This document shows, piece after piece, positions 49,714 through 60,711 of a DNA stretch of 64,000 nt (position 1 is the first letter of the stretch; every line of letters starts with the position of its first letter). The DNA comes from Rotaria sp. Silwood1. Taxonomy: Eukaryota > Rotifera > Eurotatoria > Philodinida > Philodinidae. Both the position numbers and the translations under genes were made by a program. The stretch covers positions 959,425-1,023,424 of the forward strand of contig CAJNOP010000058.1 in the NCBI GenBank assembly GCA_905250075.1, given 5' to 3'. A model generated the notes under the pieces. It did no database searches, had not been told where the DNA came from, and worked only from the letters and a program-made list of their open reading frames with translations.

Positions 49714-50419
49714 ATTACTGTTTTTTGTTTCAAAACTTTATAATTTTTTTTTTGTAAAACAAAAAAAAGAATCTTTGTTTTGTGATTAAAATAAATGCAT
49801 GAAAAATTTAATGAATATCAATATTGAGTACTTTATATACGTATGTCTATATGTTCAGTTCAAAAAATTCATTTTTTAAGATTACGTACAAACAATATTT
49901 TACATAATCAAAACAAAACTATAGCAATGAAATATTTTAATATTATTTGTGAAAGATTTTCCTTGAATGCTTTCTATTGTTAATTCGATTTTTGTTTGAG
50001 AAATTTTTCTTAAGTTCTACATGAGCTATTAAGATCTGTATAGAATTATTTAGATAGAATTAAGGACTTCTAAACTAGAATTATAAGTTGATATGATTAC
50101 AACCAAGATATTACTCATGTATAAGTGAGCATCAAAAAAGATATTTAAAGACTAAATGAAATCGCTGAATTGAAGGAAGCGGTCATCAATAAAGGACGTT
50201 CAAACATTTACCATGAATATTTTTCTTTTTCCTTCACACAACTTTTCGTGAAATTTTGAAGCTTACGATAAATCTATTTCAATTGTAGTTAGCCGTTTGA
50301 ATTTATACTATATCCACAAGAAGATCTCAGTAAGACTACAAAAAATCCTGCAAAAGTTCGTGTCCGTAGGTCTCTGATACTGATTTATGACCATGTTATT
50401 GAATTTTCGACGTATTTTT
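49714..50419. other. Gene-free stretch
   Basis: AT-rich flank after the seven-TM gene; nothing recognised. Confidence 0.4.
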
Positions 50420-50482
50420 AAGGGTGTGGGTGTGGGTGCTTGTATTAATCTGCAATTTATCCAAAGTCACACCCATACCCCT
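50420..50482. repeat. Telomere-like hairpin, short
   Basis: AAGGGTGTGGGTGTGGGTG faces AAGTCACACCCATACCCCTT with a loop of about 20 bases. Confidence 0.75.
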
Positions 50483-50959
50483 TGTATTTTGTCCAAACTC
50501 TCGGAAAGATCTATCTATGCTGAAGAAATGGCACTCTCATATATTGTTTCAGCGGAAATCACTTGGGTGTCATTATATCACTTTCAATTGGAATATGCTA
50601 TAAATAAAGGCAAAAAAAAGAGGTTTGTTAGGAGTATTCTCAAATATAGTGGAAAATGGTGAATTTGAGTTGAGAGTAGTGTAATGTTGTAGAAAAAAAC
50701 GTACAACCTGATATCCAAATGATGTTAGTGGTAATGATTATTTAGATCCGTTTTGTGGAGAAACAGTTCCCTCTCCTTTACTGCAACATGATTTAGTTGG
50801 GAACTGTTTTTCCTGTTTATTTTTATAGATGATAAGCAAAAGAACCGGCATATACAATGAAGAAAAGTCATAACTTATATTTTTGATAGGAACTGAGTGT
50901 CGTCGTCGATGTTTCTATCTCTGTATTACCAAACTCACATACACATCGTTTGGTCTTGG

Positions 50960-51208
50960 TGGGTGTGGGTGCGGGTGTGTGTATCAGTGTAAGTCAATGA
51001 ATTCGACACCCACACCCACACCCACACCCACACCCACCCACACCCACATTCACCCACACCCGCACCCACACCCGCACCCACACCCACCCACACCACGCCC
51101 ACACCCACACCCTCACCCACCTACCCACCCATACTCCGCACCCACACCCACCCATACACCCCACATCCACACCCACCCACCCATACCCCACACCCACATC
51201 CCATCCAC
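50960..51208. repeat. Longest telomere-like tract, very uneven arms
   Basis: A short G-rich arm (GGTGGGTGTGGGTGCGGGTG) is followed by a loop and then about 200 bp of nearly pure CCCACA/CACCCA units. The C-rich arm is much longer than the G-rich arm, so only part can pair. Confidence 0.85.
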
Positions 51209-51345
51209 AGTTACATGCTTCAATAAGAGTAATTGATCCGACACTGGAAGGCACTTTTCAGGTTTGAATGAATGTAATCGTTGGTAATGTGGTTTTATTG
51301 ACGTCATGTAAATTGCGAAAGTAACAGTTGAATAAATCCAATACA

Positions 51346-51406
51346 GAGTGTGGATATGGCGTGCTGATTTTCTTTTCAACGGCATCTACATCCACACTCA
51401 CACACT
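51346..51406. repeat. Telomere-like hairpin, degenerate
   Basis: AGAGTGTGGATATGGCG faces CATCTACATCCACACTCACAC. It lies 140 bp from the longest tract, just past the 3' end of the ART-TPR gene. Confidence 0.6.
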
Positions 51407-51800
51407 GAAAACAAAATAGAGACGACTTTCTAAGAAGAAATGTAACTACGGTAAAAAGCATCGCAAAGATTTGAACATGCCTTATGTTCGACTGTCAACA
51501 ATCATGAAAAATATCTAGTGTTCATGTACGATTCAGGAGTTTAACATAGTATTATATGTTTTTATTGCAGAGAGATTGGAATAAAATTTTGTTTTCTGTA
51601 ACGATTAAGTTCCATTGAGGCATGAAAGAGTCTCCTAAAGTAGTCGATTCCTGATAAAACATTGTCGGGTTGGATATTTTTCATTCAGACCATCTTATTT
51701 GTGCTCGTTCGAACTATTTGGCAGTCATCTAGATTGACACAGATTTTGTTTTCATTTATTTTTAGGCTATATCGATAGACAGTGAGTAAGATGAACACTT

Positions 51801-54050
51801 CTATTTTAGTTTTGAGGAAACACGTTGAATGAGTCGCTCAATATGGAGTACATAGGGATGAGTAGGTTCTAGTGTCTGATGACAAATGTTGGCTGCTCTT
51901 TGCAGATATGAAAGTGCTTGATTGAATTCCTCTTTCTGCTCATAAACGAGACTCATATTGCTCAATGTCATAGCAATATCAGAATGGTTAGGAGGAAGAC
52001 ATATTTGTTTAATTTTGAGCGACATATTGAAATGTTCAATGGCAAGATCAAGTTGATCAAGAGTGAAATAGAGCAGGCCGATATTATTGTGTGTATCGGC
52101 TATATCAGGATGATTGGCTGGGAGATGATGTTGTCGAATACGTAATGCCATTTTCAAGCTATCGAGTCCCTCTGCATATTTTCCGGATATTTGGTAGATA
52201 CCAGCCATGTTACTTAAACAAAAGGCTATGTTAGGATGATCTTCTCCAAACGCTTGCCTCCAAATCTCGAATGCTTTTCTGAATGATTCCAATGCTTGCG
52301 TATAATTACCAGTCTTTACTTGAACAGCAGCAATACTGTTGTAACTAGTCCCTATGTCTGGATGATCAGGTCTACGTGTTTGAAGCATAATCTCGAGCGC
52401 TTTCTGATGCGACTGTAGACTAGAATCATAATCGCCTTTTTTATCTAATATCTCACCAAGATCATGATAGCAAGCAGCAATGTCCTCATGATCTGACGGT
52501 AATTCCTTGAGTAGACGACGAATATATTTCTCTGCTTCATTGTATTTGCCCATTAGACCTAGCACGAGACCAAATGAAAGAGTAGTTGTCTCTGCATCAC
52601 CATATTGTTTCTTCACATAGTCGAAGACAGCTTGCACATCATGATCACTGTTGCTACATAATGTCGATCGGATTATCGACACTCCTCGTTCATCGACATC
52701 AATGCTGACCAGACGCAAAATAGATCCTAACATTAGTAATACTTCGTCTTCGTCTGGAAAATAACTGAGTGAACTTATATCAGCAAATGGTTTGACACCA
52801 TCAAGATGAGGATTAGCATCGATTTGAAACAATACACATTCTAAATTATCCGATAAGTTTGAAGAGTAGAGAAACGAAAGAGCTGCTCGACGATTGGTCG
52901 TAGTCGAGAGGAATGAATTCATTGAAATTAGTTGTCCAATTGAAGCTTTCAACATTTCTAGTTCATTGGTTGCCATAAGCTGACCGCGATAGATCCGAAT
53001 GGGTGATGAACATCGATAACGTTCGAGTTGTTCATGAATGTCACGAATAAAGAAGCGAAATGCAAACAATACATCAATATCCAACGTACGAAGAGCCTTG
53101 TTCAATTTTCGATACAAGAATGATTCACGTGTGTACCACCATAAAGATCGATCAGGCGAATAACTCTCTTGAAACTCGTGAACAATAGCTAATTCGTTTG
53201 TATTGTCTGTATATTCTTTTTCTGAGAGATCAATAAGCTCATTCTTGTCCGTTGGAATCGCCTTCATACGAAGCAAACAATCGATAAGCAGTTGAGAATG
53301 AACAAATTGACCGTTCAATGCAGTAGTCGATCGTTCGTCATTCTTACTTCCATTGAAGACGTTGAACGTTATTGAATCATCAGTTTTATTGGGACTTTTT
53401 CGAGCATGATTCCAACGAATTTGGGAGACAAGCACGTTGATGTCCGTGATCACACCTTTTATCTATAATACACAACATGCACTATTAATATTTGCAAACA
53501 AAAATTATGCATAATAATCGTGAGAATACTAAAATAAGAAAAGAGTACGTTTTCCAACCCTACTTATGATAAAAAAGGATCTTTTAAAAGTTGATTAATT
53601 GCTACAGCTATTTTGACGAATTCGATTTGAATATAAGAATTGATAACTGAGTTCAAGTTAACATAGGAATAAGGCTTTCTGTTTTATCTTATACTGCTTC
53701 GTCTAACCAACATATAAATGTTTCTTTACTTTGGGATAGATTTTTGTCCATTCTTCGCTTTTCTCTTTGTTCACACCGTAGACATAGATTGAAAACACTT
53801 GCGATAATTGATGAATGCGTGGCAGTGCATAAGAACCCAATCGTTCACTTACAATCAGAATTATTCTATGATTGACAGATTCCGATTGAATATATTTCTT
53901 GCATTGATCAGCATCGTCGAATGTTTTGAGATGACTTATCCATCTCTGAAGTTGTTTTTGAGCATTGATATTTGCTTCTGAACTGTTGACATCAGAGTCG
54001 AGCCAGATAAGCGATAATGTTTCATTATTTTTGTGTTCTCCTGTTGACAT
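51801..54050 (-). CDS. ADP-ribosyltransferase (ART) protein with TPR repeats
   Basis: Two exons: 53730-54050 (107 codons) and 51801-53462, giving 660 residues. The intron is spliced YPK|IKGV, which restores a motif found uninterrupted in the gene at 18063. The first Met is MSTGEHK. Residues 1-120 are the alpha/beta N-terminal domain also found twice in that gene. The middle carries an R-S-E type ART fold: Arg in IRIYRGQ (about 266), FLSTT (about 292-296), and the E-x-E pair in PDEDEVLL (about 345-347), as in Arg-specific mono-ARTs that move ADP-ribose from NAD+ to protein. About six kinesin-light-chain-like TPRs (42-residue spacing, DHPDIA.. repeats) run from about 400 to 645. No signal peptide is seen, so it is likely intracellular. 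This fusion is typical of bdelloid rotifers. Confidence 0.88.
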
Positions 54051-54439
54051 CGGAATAGTTTTTTTTTTCTGTCGCCAATTATACACTGTTGCTTGAAAAT
54101 GAAGAGTATAAACAGTTTTCACTTGCAATCAAACAAAAAAGTGTTGACAATGCTTCTCGCACTATCTTAACGACTTTTTTCACAAATATACATCTCGCTT
54201 TCTTTCGTTCTATTTAAGAAAAAAGGATTCCTATGGTAACATCTTTTTCTTGCACAGAATGACAAGAAAGCACTAAAGCTCACAGAAAGAGAAAAAAGTA
54301 TACGGTAAAAAAGATGATGAAGTTTACTTGTCACGAATAGGAACAAAAAAAAGAAAAATTATTAAAAGCTTTTCTTTCCAAAACAGACCGTAGCAAACAT
54401 TCCAGTAGAGAACAAACAAAAAAGTCTCAATTCATCATA

Positions 54440-54491
54440 GGTGTGTGTGGGTCTGGATCTATCGTTCTTCAATAGATCCACACTCACACCC
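54440..54491. repeat. Telomere-like hairpin with precise stem
   Basis: GGTGTGTGTGGGTCTGGATC, TATCG, then GATCCACACTCACACC. The spacer also contains a TGAAGAACGATAG-type self-match (TCTATCGTTCTTCAATAGA), so this copy could form a long stem. Confidence 0.7.
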
Positions 54492-56061
54492 TGTTCACAT
54501 TGTGAACATATTTGTGGGTAGTATTATGCGGTGAATAACCATCTACGAGAAAAGAGTTGAAAAACAATCATATTGTTTACGCTCCTCATTAACTTAAACG
54601 ACATATTTAAATATTGAAAAACTTATTTATTCAAATAAAATGAATCAAACAATGAAACATGATGAGACATAAGAACAAAAATTACTCAGACTTCATCGAG
54701 CATCAATAAAAATCTAACAGCAAAACAATTTTTTGTTTGTTGTGTTCGTACTGTATAGCCTTTATGAATAGACAAATTCATAATGACTACATATTCTACC
54801 TATTTTCCTTAAAGAATAACTATCCTCTCTCTAAAGAAATATTCACAAAAATAATTGATTTTTTGTTATTGTTTCAATCACACTGATATATCCAGTCAAT
54901 GCAATAACATAAAATATCTAAGTGATGTTATAGTTTTTCACTAGATTCTGTGAAAATGAATAATAGAAATTCTCTGTGTATGAAAGTACTATGAAAATTT
55001 GTTTTCTAGAAGTAGTTTTAAGGATCCAAAGACTAAACAATCTGAAATTATTACCATAAGAAATATTCATTGAGAGTTTTCTTCATGGATTTGCGTTGAT
55101 ATTGTCTGTTAGGGTAGCAAACTATATTAGACTGTGAAATATCATCAATATAAGTTTTGAATAGGAGACATTTTTATACTTTTCTCTGATCAATAGGACT
55201 GGATTTTTTTCAATCATAGAAAAATCACTGAAGATATGATGTAAACAGTCCAAAAGAAAAAAAAATACGATGAACCGTGAATACAAAACGACACATGGGA
55301 CGAAAAAACCAATGGAAAATCATCGTACACAAGGGCGTTTATTTGAGAAGATCATCTTTCGAGACTTTATTAAACTATAATGGATTCGTTTTCAATCTGT
55401 CTGACTTTAAATAACCATCAGGACTTCGGATGAGATGAGATGAATTCCTTGACCCCTAGTATTTTCTTCGTCTTTTTTCATTGAACTATAGTCATAAGGT
55501 GCTGTAAGGAACGGTGAGTACTAGAATTTACTCTGCTTCTTGGTAATATTTTTTTATTATTTTACATAAATTTAAACGATGATGACTACAAATATTTTGG
55601 CAGATCTTTGTGCTTCAAACTAGTTTATATTTTCTCATATTCTTCGATCATAACTAATAATTATATGGATAAAAATATATATGGTTAAAAAGATTCTTTA
55701 TTAAGTGCACATTCGAGAACGATCTAAAATTGCTCGTGAACTCTGATGTGAGCATGATCGAACATCGCTCATGTATGTTCATGTAAGCATGGTTAAAATC
55801 AGCTTGTGGATATTCATGAGCATGATCTATGTAGCTGCAGTTTTCGGTCAATTGGTTAGATGTCTGACGTACTGCTTATATGTTTCTAGTTTTTACGGGG
55901 GATTTTCTTCGAGAAGTCGAGTAGATCCTGCTGGAAAAATACCGGATAGTCATCATAAACTTCCAGAATCTTCGACCAGAGATGCCTTGTTATTTATCAT
56001 ACCATTAGAAACTTGCACAAGACTCTGAACTCCAACTCCACCAGAGATGGAGTTCAATGTC

Positions 56062-56104
56062 GGGGTGTGGGTGTGAATCTATTGAAGAATGACATCCACA
56101 CCCT
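56062..56104. repeat. Telomere-like hairpin, shortest
   Basis: GGGGTGTGGGTGTGAAT faces ATGACATCCACACCCTC within 43 bp. Confidence 0.65.
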
Positions 56105-56431
56105 CTATAAGGAGAAAATCGCGAATGGCAATCAGTACAATATACCTCAAAGAAGAAAAGATAGGATCGAAAGGAGTTAACCATTCACTGAAAATTAATT
56201 AAAACGTGTTTTTATCAATAAAAATTATTTTCAGATACTTTTCGAATTAATATTATCCAACTTCTGCTGATCAACGTTTTCGTATAATAATATTTCTTGA
56301 ATAAAACTGTTTCAACAAAAAACAAAATGTTGAGGTCACCGTATCTTAGGACAATTTTGAATGCAAATAAAAATTGAAAAAAAAAGTATATTCATCGAAA
56401 AGTTGAAGAAAGATTAATAATATCACTTAGA

Positions 56432-56903
56432 TTAATTCGTATTCTGTTGAAGACCATCAATTATATCAGGAAAATAAGCAATAATATATTGCATTTGTTG
56501 TGATTCGTTTTCTTGTTGTAAAAATGGATAGTTCAACAACTATTTATATCCTGGTCGTTGTTTATGATCTTTATTTAGACTAGAAAAATTTAAATGAAGT
56601 AAATCGAATAAGAAAATTATTATTCTACCATGCATTTACACAGTTTTTACAATGATCAGAAAGTCGATCAAGTGTCAGCTCTAATGGAGGTCGGGAAACA
56701 ATTTGTTCTATTTTGTGAAATGTATATACTCCTTCTCTGAATGGATAATACCCTGTAGACAATTCATACTGAAAAATAAATAAAGAGTTTTATTTCTTTG
56801 GTTTTGACTTAAAAGGATTTACAATTGTTACTCCAAGTGACCAAACATTAGATCGTTCAGCATCATCATAGCCAGTTGCTTCTGTTGAACCAATATGTTC
56901 AGG
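56432..56903 (-). pseudogene. MAP2K-like protein kinase 3' remnant
   Basis: Three exons in phase (56823-56903, 56629-56768, 56432-56579) encode the end of a kinase C-lobe: PEHIGSTEATGYD, SNVWSLGVTIYELSTGYYPF, DHCKNCVNACLNKDHKQRPGYK, then an in-frame TAG (56540-56542) where MAP2Ks have a Glu, then LLNYPFLQQ and 30 more codons. The VWSLG, PF and KQRP landmarks match MKK-type kinases; the Asp of SDVWS is Asn. Upstream exons (P-loop, HRD, DFG) are absent; a tRNA-like sequence and satellite DNA lie there instead. Splice sites survive. It is a truncated, nonsense-bearing fragment. Confidence 0.78.
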
Positions 56904-56971
56904 CTAAAATAATTAAATTCGTTGAGTTAATAAGCAAGAAGCAGGAAGAGCAAAAGAAAAGAGAAAAGAAC

Positions 56972-57039
56972 ACTTCGCATATAGCAGAATGGCTAAGGGC
57001 GAGTATAACGCGACACGGGTTCGAATCCTGTGCGAAGCG
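56972..57039 (+). tRNA. tRNA-like Pol III unit, possibly a tRNA pseudogene
   Basis: It has an A-box-like TAGCAGAATGG, a perfect B box GGTTCGAATCC, a T stem ACGGG/CCTGT, a D stem TAGC/GCTA, a six- to seven-base acceptor stem (CTTCGC/GCGAAG) and a T run as terminator at 57044-57051. The anticodon arm is weak (three pairs) with loop AGTATAA; TAT would be Ile, but base 33 is G rather than the invariant T. At 68 nt it is short. It is either a decayed tRNA, an odd tRNA or a tRNA-derived element. Confidence 0.45.
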
Positions 57040-57234
57040 TTGATTTTTTTTCTGTTCTTTTCATTATTTTGCATTGAGTTTTGTTCAAAAAATTTTTGCG
57101 TGTGGTCGGAGCTACCTTCTCGAGATTTCAACAGGGACGGGGGTAATCGATCATGCTGATTCCGAATGTGCAATTTTTTTTCACCGACAACTCTTTCTTC
57201 AAAACCTTCCGGGATGGTATGTCTTAGGATAAAA

Positions 57235-58095
57235 TTGGTTTCAATACACTATTTATAAAATCGATTAAAATCAATTATATTTTTAATCATTTATTGGGAT
57301 TTCTGGAAGGAAAATCGATTTTAATTGATTTTGAGCGAATAGCATCGATTAAAACCAATTATTGGACTTATTTCAATCGAAAACTTTCATATTTAACCGA
57401 TTCTTCGTGATTACTTTAGAAAAATCGATTTTAGCCTGATTCTTTTCGCTTTTTTTACATGAAATAGAATGCATTCGATTTTTTAATCGATTATTATAAT
57501 TTCTCGGGACAAAATCGATTTCAATGGGTTCACATTCAAATCGATTAAAATAGAAAAATCGACTAAAATCGATTAGATTAGATTTTTAGTTGATTACTGC
57601 GACTTCTTCGGAGAAAGTCGATTTTAATTGATTTTGATGTTTTAACTGATCACAATCAATTTTTAATGCAAAATCGATTAGAACCGATTACAGTTTTAAT
57701 CGATTATTGTGATTTTTTAAAAAGAAATCGGTTTTAATCGAGTACCTTAAAAATCGATTAAAATCAATTAGACTTTTAATCGATTCCTGTGATTTCTTGA
57801 GAAGAAATCGATTTTAACAGATTACAGGTAAAATAGATTAAAATCGATTAAATGTATAATCGATTATTGTGATTTCTGGTAAGGAAATCGATTTTAATGG
57901 ATTAAAGGTAAAATCGATTAAAATCGATTACAGTTTTAATCGACTTTTGGAATTTCTTGAAGAAAAATCGATTTTATTTGATTTTGACCGAACAACATCG
58001 ATTAAAACCGATTATTTCATCTAATTTAATCGAAAATTGTCATGTTTAATCGATTTTTTATGATTATTCTTGAAAAAAATCGATTTTGATCTCAT
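57235..58095. repeat. AATCGATT-rich complex satellite
   Basis: Imperfect tandem units of about 80-100 bp each contain AAATCGATTAAAATCGATTA, then TTTTAATCGATTATTGTGATTTCT and GAAATCGATTTTAAT. The core AATCGATT is its own reverse complement, and the larger blocks are inverted pairs. The C-rich hairpin at 58120 abuts its right end. No gene is present. Confidence 0.8.
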
Positions 58096-58119
58096 TTTTT
58101 CCGATTTTTTTTACACGAG

Positions 58120-58291
58120 TGGATGCGGCTGTGACTGCGGCTGTGGGGAGTGAGTGTGAGTGTGCGGGTGTGTGGATGTGGCTGTGGGGTGTGTGTGGAT
58201 GTGGATATGAGTCTAGTATTTCCTCTTACCTACACCCACACTCACACTCACACCCCACATCCCACACCCACACCCACTCTCACCCACACCC
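58120..58291. repeat. Telomere-like hairpin
   Basis: GTGAGTGTGAGTGTGCGGGTG and related units face ACCCACACTCACACTCAC and CACCCACACCC. It is flanked on both sides by the ATCGATT satellite (resuming, diverged, at about 58750). Confidence 0.8.
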
Positions 58292-58749
58292 TTTATTATC
58301 ACAGTAATTATGAGTTGAATATGGTTAAACAATTCTAATGTTTGAAGAAAGCAGCGTTAGAGATAGGTCGAATTACTTATTGAAACGAAAGAGTAAGATA
58401 CGTTCGTTAGTATTTCAGCTTTTTGAAGACTATCGTTTATTCCGAAGAACCTTTTACAAGTAAAATGCCCACTGAACAATTTCAAAGAGTCAGATCGATT
58501 GCTATTTCTAGTTACACTATTAATTTCAGTATATAGTTAACAATGTTCCACTTCAGACATGTTCATGCCGTTTAATGTAGTTGATAGTTCACTTGGCTTT
58601 GTGTGTGGATGAAGAATGCTATTAAATTAAAGAAATGCTCTGTTTTCATTTATTGTCTAAATGAAATTTCCAAAAAGTTCGTATAATAAAGTTTCTGAAT
58701 TGTCAACAGTTGCGAAGTTATAAGCTATGTAGAATATGTTAACGCAGAG

Positions 58750-59325
58750 ATCAAAATTAAATCGATTATTTTTTGATTAAAAATCGATTAAAATGGCGGT
58801 TTTTTATTCTGATGGAAATCCGATCTTTCAACTTTAAAAATAGACGTCAATTGATTTTAATCTTTTTTGATCAAATTTTAACTGATTAATAAAGTCTTAT
58901 CGATTAAAATTGGTTTTTTAGAGACTGATTAAGAAAGATTAAAATCTATCTTTAAAGCTAACAAATCAGGTTTTAATCGAATTTAAATAATATCATTTTA
59001 ATTGATACTTAATGATAAAATAATCAACTTTAGTCTAATTTATCGATCTTTTTTTCTTAAATGAGTCAGTGTTAATTGATATGCCATCTCCACGCTTGAT
59101 ATTTCTATCAAAATCTAATCTAGTGTAATACTCATGATCGGTTGTGCTGAGGAGTAAAAAAGCCGACCGAAAATTTGAGGTTCTAACTTAAAACTCGAGA
59201 AAAATCCGTTTAACGACCATCGATATGTAAATCGATTAAAAGTCAAATAATCTAATTTTAATCAAACGGTAATATTGCCATTTTAATCGATTTTAACTTA
59301 GAAGAAAGTCGATTAGAATAAGTTT
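58750..59325. repeat. Diverged AATCGATT satellite tract
   Basis: Scattered ATCGATTA, ATTAAAAATCGATTAAAAT and TTTTAATCGATTTTAA phrases, less regular than at 57235-58095. It probably is an older part of the same array, split by about 650 bp containing the hairpin. Confidence 0.6.
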
Positions 59326-59613
59326 TTTTCTTATGCAGGAATTCTTGCTTGAAACAAGAAACGAATTTGGACTAGGCGGCCTGACAAACTTTTAGGCTGG
59401 CCTGGTCTGAAATAAAAACCGTTCTGGACCAGATGGACCATTTCAAAGCCTATTCTATGGTAAATCGGATGACTCTGAATAACTCTACCAGGATGAAAAA
59501 ATACATAATGTGCAACACAGTCGAAAAAAACTTGCAAGGACACTTCAAAATAAATCTGTTTCAAAGATATATACGACAGAAAGAACTATAGCTGAAATAT
59601 GATTGAAATACAT

Positions 59614-59793
59614 TGGGTGTGGGTGGGTGTGGGTGTAGGGTGTGGGTGTGGGTGGGCGTGGGTGTGGGTGTGTGGGTGTGGGGTGTGTGGGTATGGGGTG
59701 TGGGTGTGGGTGTGGGTGTTTCAATAGTCTTGACACGCCCACACCCATACCCACACCCCACACCCCACACCCCACACCCACACACCCACACCC
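59614..59793. repeat. Telomere-like hairpin, most regular
   Basis: About 95 bp of TGGGTG/GTGTGGG units, a 15-bp spacer (TTTCAATAGTCTTGAC) and about 75 bp of CCCACACC units. The arms are nearly pure hexamer-like units and could pair over most of their length. Confidence 0.88.
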
Positions 59794-59837
59794 TTTCGAC
59801 GCTGTGCAAAACCGTCTCATAGAATTTTTTTTCTTTT

Positions 59838-60310
59838 CAAAACAGAAAGTATATAATTAAAATAAGCTTGACTTTGCACATTATAGAAATTTTTACGCTG
59901 CATCTTGTGATACATATGATAAAACTAATTAGATGACAAAAGAATGAAATAAGAAAAAAATGATCCTTTCGGAACAATGGAAATTGGTCTCACGGAATTT
60001 TGCTTCTTGAAAACAAAAATTACACAACCAAAATATGCTTTGCTTTGTGGATTGTAGATCTTTTCACGCTGCATCTTCTGGTGTATTATACTCTTTTAAA
60101 GAAAATATATTAGGAGATACACAGATAAAATAAGAGAGAAGGGATCGTTTTTTGACACCGTCGAAAAGTAGTCGTGTAGACATTTGCCTTTTTCAAAATC
60201 AAAATTGCACAACCAAAATCAGTATTGCTTTGTGAATTGTAGAGCTTTTCACATTGCATCTTGTGGTATACTCGGTTTTTTACTAAAAATATTTAGAGAT
60301 TAAAATATGA
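59838..60310. repeat. Three tandem copies of a unit of about 175 bp
   Basis: The block AAAACAAAAATTACACAACC, AAAATATGCTTTGCTTTGTGG, TTTTCACGCTGCATCTTGTGG recurs at about 59838, 60007 and 60187. Spacing between GCATCTTNTGG phrases is about 170-184 bp. No frame is conserved in it. Confidence 0.7.
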
Positions 60311-60711
60311 AATACAAAAACTGGCCATTTATTATGGTACACTCGTTTGAATGAGATTATGAAATTGATATTGATGCTATTGTAACTGCTTTTGTATTGA
60401 TAAAAGATGAGAGAAAAAAAATTTTTTGAAAATGAACAAATAATTGTATATCATTCTCGAATATGAATGTATTTTTTCCTCTTAATAATAAACATTTGTG
60501 AACATCTAATAGTGTTTGAAGACTAAAATTGAAGAAGTAAATGTACTCAATAAAAAGTGCATATACTAGTTAAAGTGGGCTTAATACACTACTAGGAGTT
60601 AATGCTCGAGCTTTCCATACAGTACATTCGAGAAGTTACGTTCTTGTGAAAACAATTTTTTGTAGCGGACTGAGCAAGGGAAAAAAGTAGACCTTATTTA
60701 ACAGTTTATTG

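Larger units (their letters stand above)
54051..56431. other. Gene-free stretch with two hairpins
   Basis: Aside from the hairpins listed at 54440 and 56062 I see no gene. The frames around 55650-56030 on both strands have no family features. Confidence 0.5.

Noticed and set aside
50883..51385. Long Cys/Gly/Val- or His/Pro/Thr-rich reading frames on both strands (also at 567-795, 58086-58338, 59545-59860, 62254-62492)
   Set aside because: They are translations of the TGTGGG/CCCACA repeats, open in several frames at once and low in complexity.
55654..56028. Overlapping frames on both strands
   Set aside because: Short, no family features; the plus frame is partly a mirror of the minus frame.
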